From the NCBI RefSeq assembly GCF_000017565.1, contig NC_009719.1, forward strand, positions 3,269,001 to 3,333,000: a DNA stretch of 64,000 bases, written 5' to 3'. The position numbers and the translations under genes were made by a program. The notes under the pieces are model-generated. The model worked only from the letters and a program-made list of their open reading frames with translations, ran no database searches and had not been told where the DNA came from. The stretch is from Parvibaculum lavamentivorans DS-1. Lineage in GTDB: Bacteria > Pseudomonadota > Alphaproteobacteria > Parvibaculales > Parvibaculaceae. Numbering within the stretch: the stretch's first letter is position 1; each line of letters begins with the position of its first letter. This document shows, one piece after another, positions 63,054 through 64,000 of this stretch.

Positions 63054-63866
63054 TTGGGCGAGGCGGAGAACGGGAAGATCGACGCGCTGCTCGCCATCAT
63101 GGCGCAATTGCGGGCGCCCGATGGCGGCTGTCCCTGGGACCTTGAACAGACCTACGCAACGATCGCGCCCTATACGATCGAGGAAGCCTACGAAGTCGCC
63201 GACGCTATCGAGCGCGGCGACAGGCAGGACCTCAAGGACGAACTGGGCGATCTGCTGCTGCAGGTCGTGTTCCATGCGCGGATGGCGGAGGAAGAAGGCG
63301 CCTTCGCCTTTCCCGACGTGGTGCGCGCTATTTGCGAGAAGATGATCCGGCGGCATCCGCATGTCTTCGGCGACAAGGCGGCACGCGACGCGGGCGCCGT
63401 CAAGGGAAGCTGGGAAGAGATCAAGGCGGAGGAGAAAGCGGCGAAGGGAAAGCCTGCGGAAGCGAGCATCCTCGACGATGTGCCCCTCGCCCTGCCCGCG
63501 CTGTCACGCGCCGTGAAGCTGCAGAACCGTGCCGCACGCGTCGGTTTCGACTGGCCGGATACGAGCCAGGTCATCGACAAGCTCAACGAGGAAATGCTCG
63601 AACTCTCGGCGGAAGTGGCCAAGGGCGGCGATGCCGACCGGCTGGAAGACGAGATGGGCGACCTGCTTTTCGTTTATGCCAATCTGGCGCGGCACCTGAA
63701 AATCGATCCCGAGGCGGCGCTCAGGCGGGCGAATGCGAAGTTTCGCCGGCGCTTCGGGCGGATCGAGGAGAAGCTGGCGGCGGAAGGACGGAAGCCGGAG
63801 CAATCGACGCTGGAAGAAATGGACGCGCTCTGGAACGAGGCGAAGCGCGAGGAGCGCGGAGGCTAG
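63054..63866 (+). CDS. mazG: Nucleoside triphosphate pyrophosphohydrolase MazG
   Basis: The 270-residue protein has two MazG domains. The first carries GGCPWDLEQTYATIAPYTIEEAYEV near residue 23 with the EExxE/ExxD metal motif (KDELGDLLLQV); the second carries NEEMLELSAEV and EDEMGDLLFVYANLARH near residue 205. MazG hydrolyses (d)NTPs to monophosphates and limits damaged nucleotides and (p)ppGpp effects. The start is TTG 63054, with CGGAGAA seven bases upstream. The stop shares CTAG with the convergent gene. Confidence 0.93.
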   Translation: MGEAENGKIDALLAIMAQLRAPDGGCPWDLEQTYATIAPYTIEEAYEVADAIERGDRQDLKDELGDLLLQVVFHARMAEEEGAFAFPDVVRAICEKMIRRHPHVFGDKAARDAGAVKGSWEEIKAEEKAAKGKPAEASILDDVPLALPALSRAVKLQNRAARVGFDWPDTSQVIDKLNEEMLELSAEVAKGGDADRLEDEMGDLLFVYANLARHLKIDPEAALRRANAKFRRRFGRIEEKLAAEGRKPEQSTLEEMDALWNEAKREERGG

Positions 63867-64000
63867 GCGGCGGCCACGTGAGCGCGGATAAGTTCCGCCG
63901 TGCGCTGCCAGCTCTCTTCATCGCGCGCGAGAAGATGCGGGCCCTTCAAGGTGCGCGGCGAATAGTCGAGGCCGGTTTCAATGTCGCGAGCGACGCCACC
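63863..64000 (-). CDS. C-terminal fragment of an unidentified protein (5' end outside window)
   Basis: The minus strand is open from the window edge to TAG at 63863-63865 and encodes 45 residues ending in SWQRTAELIRAHVAAA. Composition and codon use look like real coding sequence. The stop overlaps that of mazG in CTAG, as at three other convergent pairs here (two CTAG, one TTAA), which supports a genuine gene end. The fragment is too short for me to assign a family. Confidence 0.55.
   Translation of the reverse strand, partial: GGVARDIETGLDYSPRTLKGPHLLARDEESWQRTAELIRAHVAAA

Noticed and set aside
61947-63362. 471-codon minus-strand open frame opposite the GPH transporter and mazG
   Set aside because: Low-complexity, His/Arg/Gln-rich product crossing two real genes; an antisense artefact.

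Overview
The window is a high-GC, gene-dense bacterial chromosome segment. It holds 61 protein genes (two cut by the window edges), one tRNA, and no rRNA, transposase, integrase or CRISPR array. Gene content and order point to an alphaproteobacterium: sdhE between recG and mfd; the row rlpA, dacC, tmk, holB, metG, tatD, MBL; an IalB-family protein; a fused cysNC; and promoters resembling the EcfG general-stress sigma consensus. The many CoA ligases, a CoA-transferase, thiolase, nitronate monooxygenase and FadL suggest a lipid- or hydrocarbon-degrading, Parvibaculum-like organism; that genus-level guess is inference.

Layout. 1-7.2 kb: sulfate activation (cysNC), galE, glmU-glmS and a TPR/SPOR exported protein. 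7.4-10.1 kb: an HMG-CoA-synthase-like/DUF35 fusion plus thiolase, closed by a clear terminator. 10.2-12.8 kb: MBOAT acyltransferase with an SGNH partner. 12.8-16.9 kb (minus strand): a PAS protein and a tight four-gene set (lipocalin-like protein, APH-type kinase, DUF6285, DUF3089 hydrolase). 17-24.5 kb: DUF502, recG, sdhE, mfd and a FrnE-like DsbA. 24.7-27.7 kb: an SDR, then a sodium/solute symporter with a coupled 32-residue membrane peptide, flanked by two related small membrane proteins. 27.7-37.4 kb: CoA ligases, CoA-transferase, phosphatase, nitronate monooxygenase, FadL and an orphan solute-binding protein. 37.5-49.7 kb: mixed metabolism, including an MFS / gamma-carbonic anhydrase / MFS operon, a tRNA-Ser and a DUF72 gene behind a perfect EcfG-type promoter. 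49.8-58.1 kb: envelope and replication housekeeping genes. 58.2-60.5 kb: three tandem paralogous secreted proteins with low-complexity linkers and PepSY-like C-termini, each behind an EcfG-like promoter of identical spacing. 60.8-64 kb: YcbL-like hydrolase, GPH transporter, mazG and the end of one more gene.

The most promising undescribed items are the three-gene PepSY-like stress locus, the pair of CVW/NP small membrane proteins around the symporter with its miniature partner, and the Cys-to-Gln HMG-CoA-synthase-like/DUF35 fusion paired with a thiolase. All family names come from motif reading; no database search was possible.
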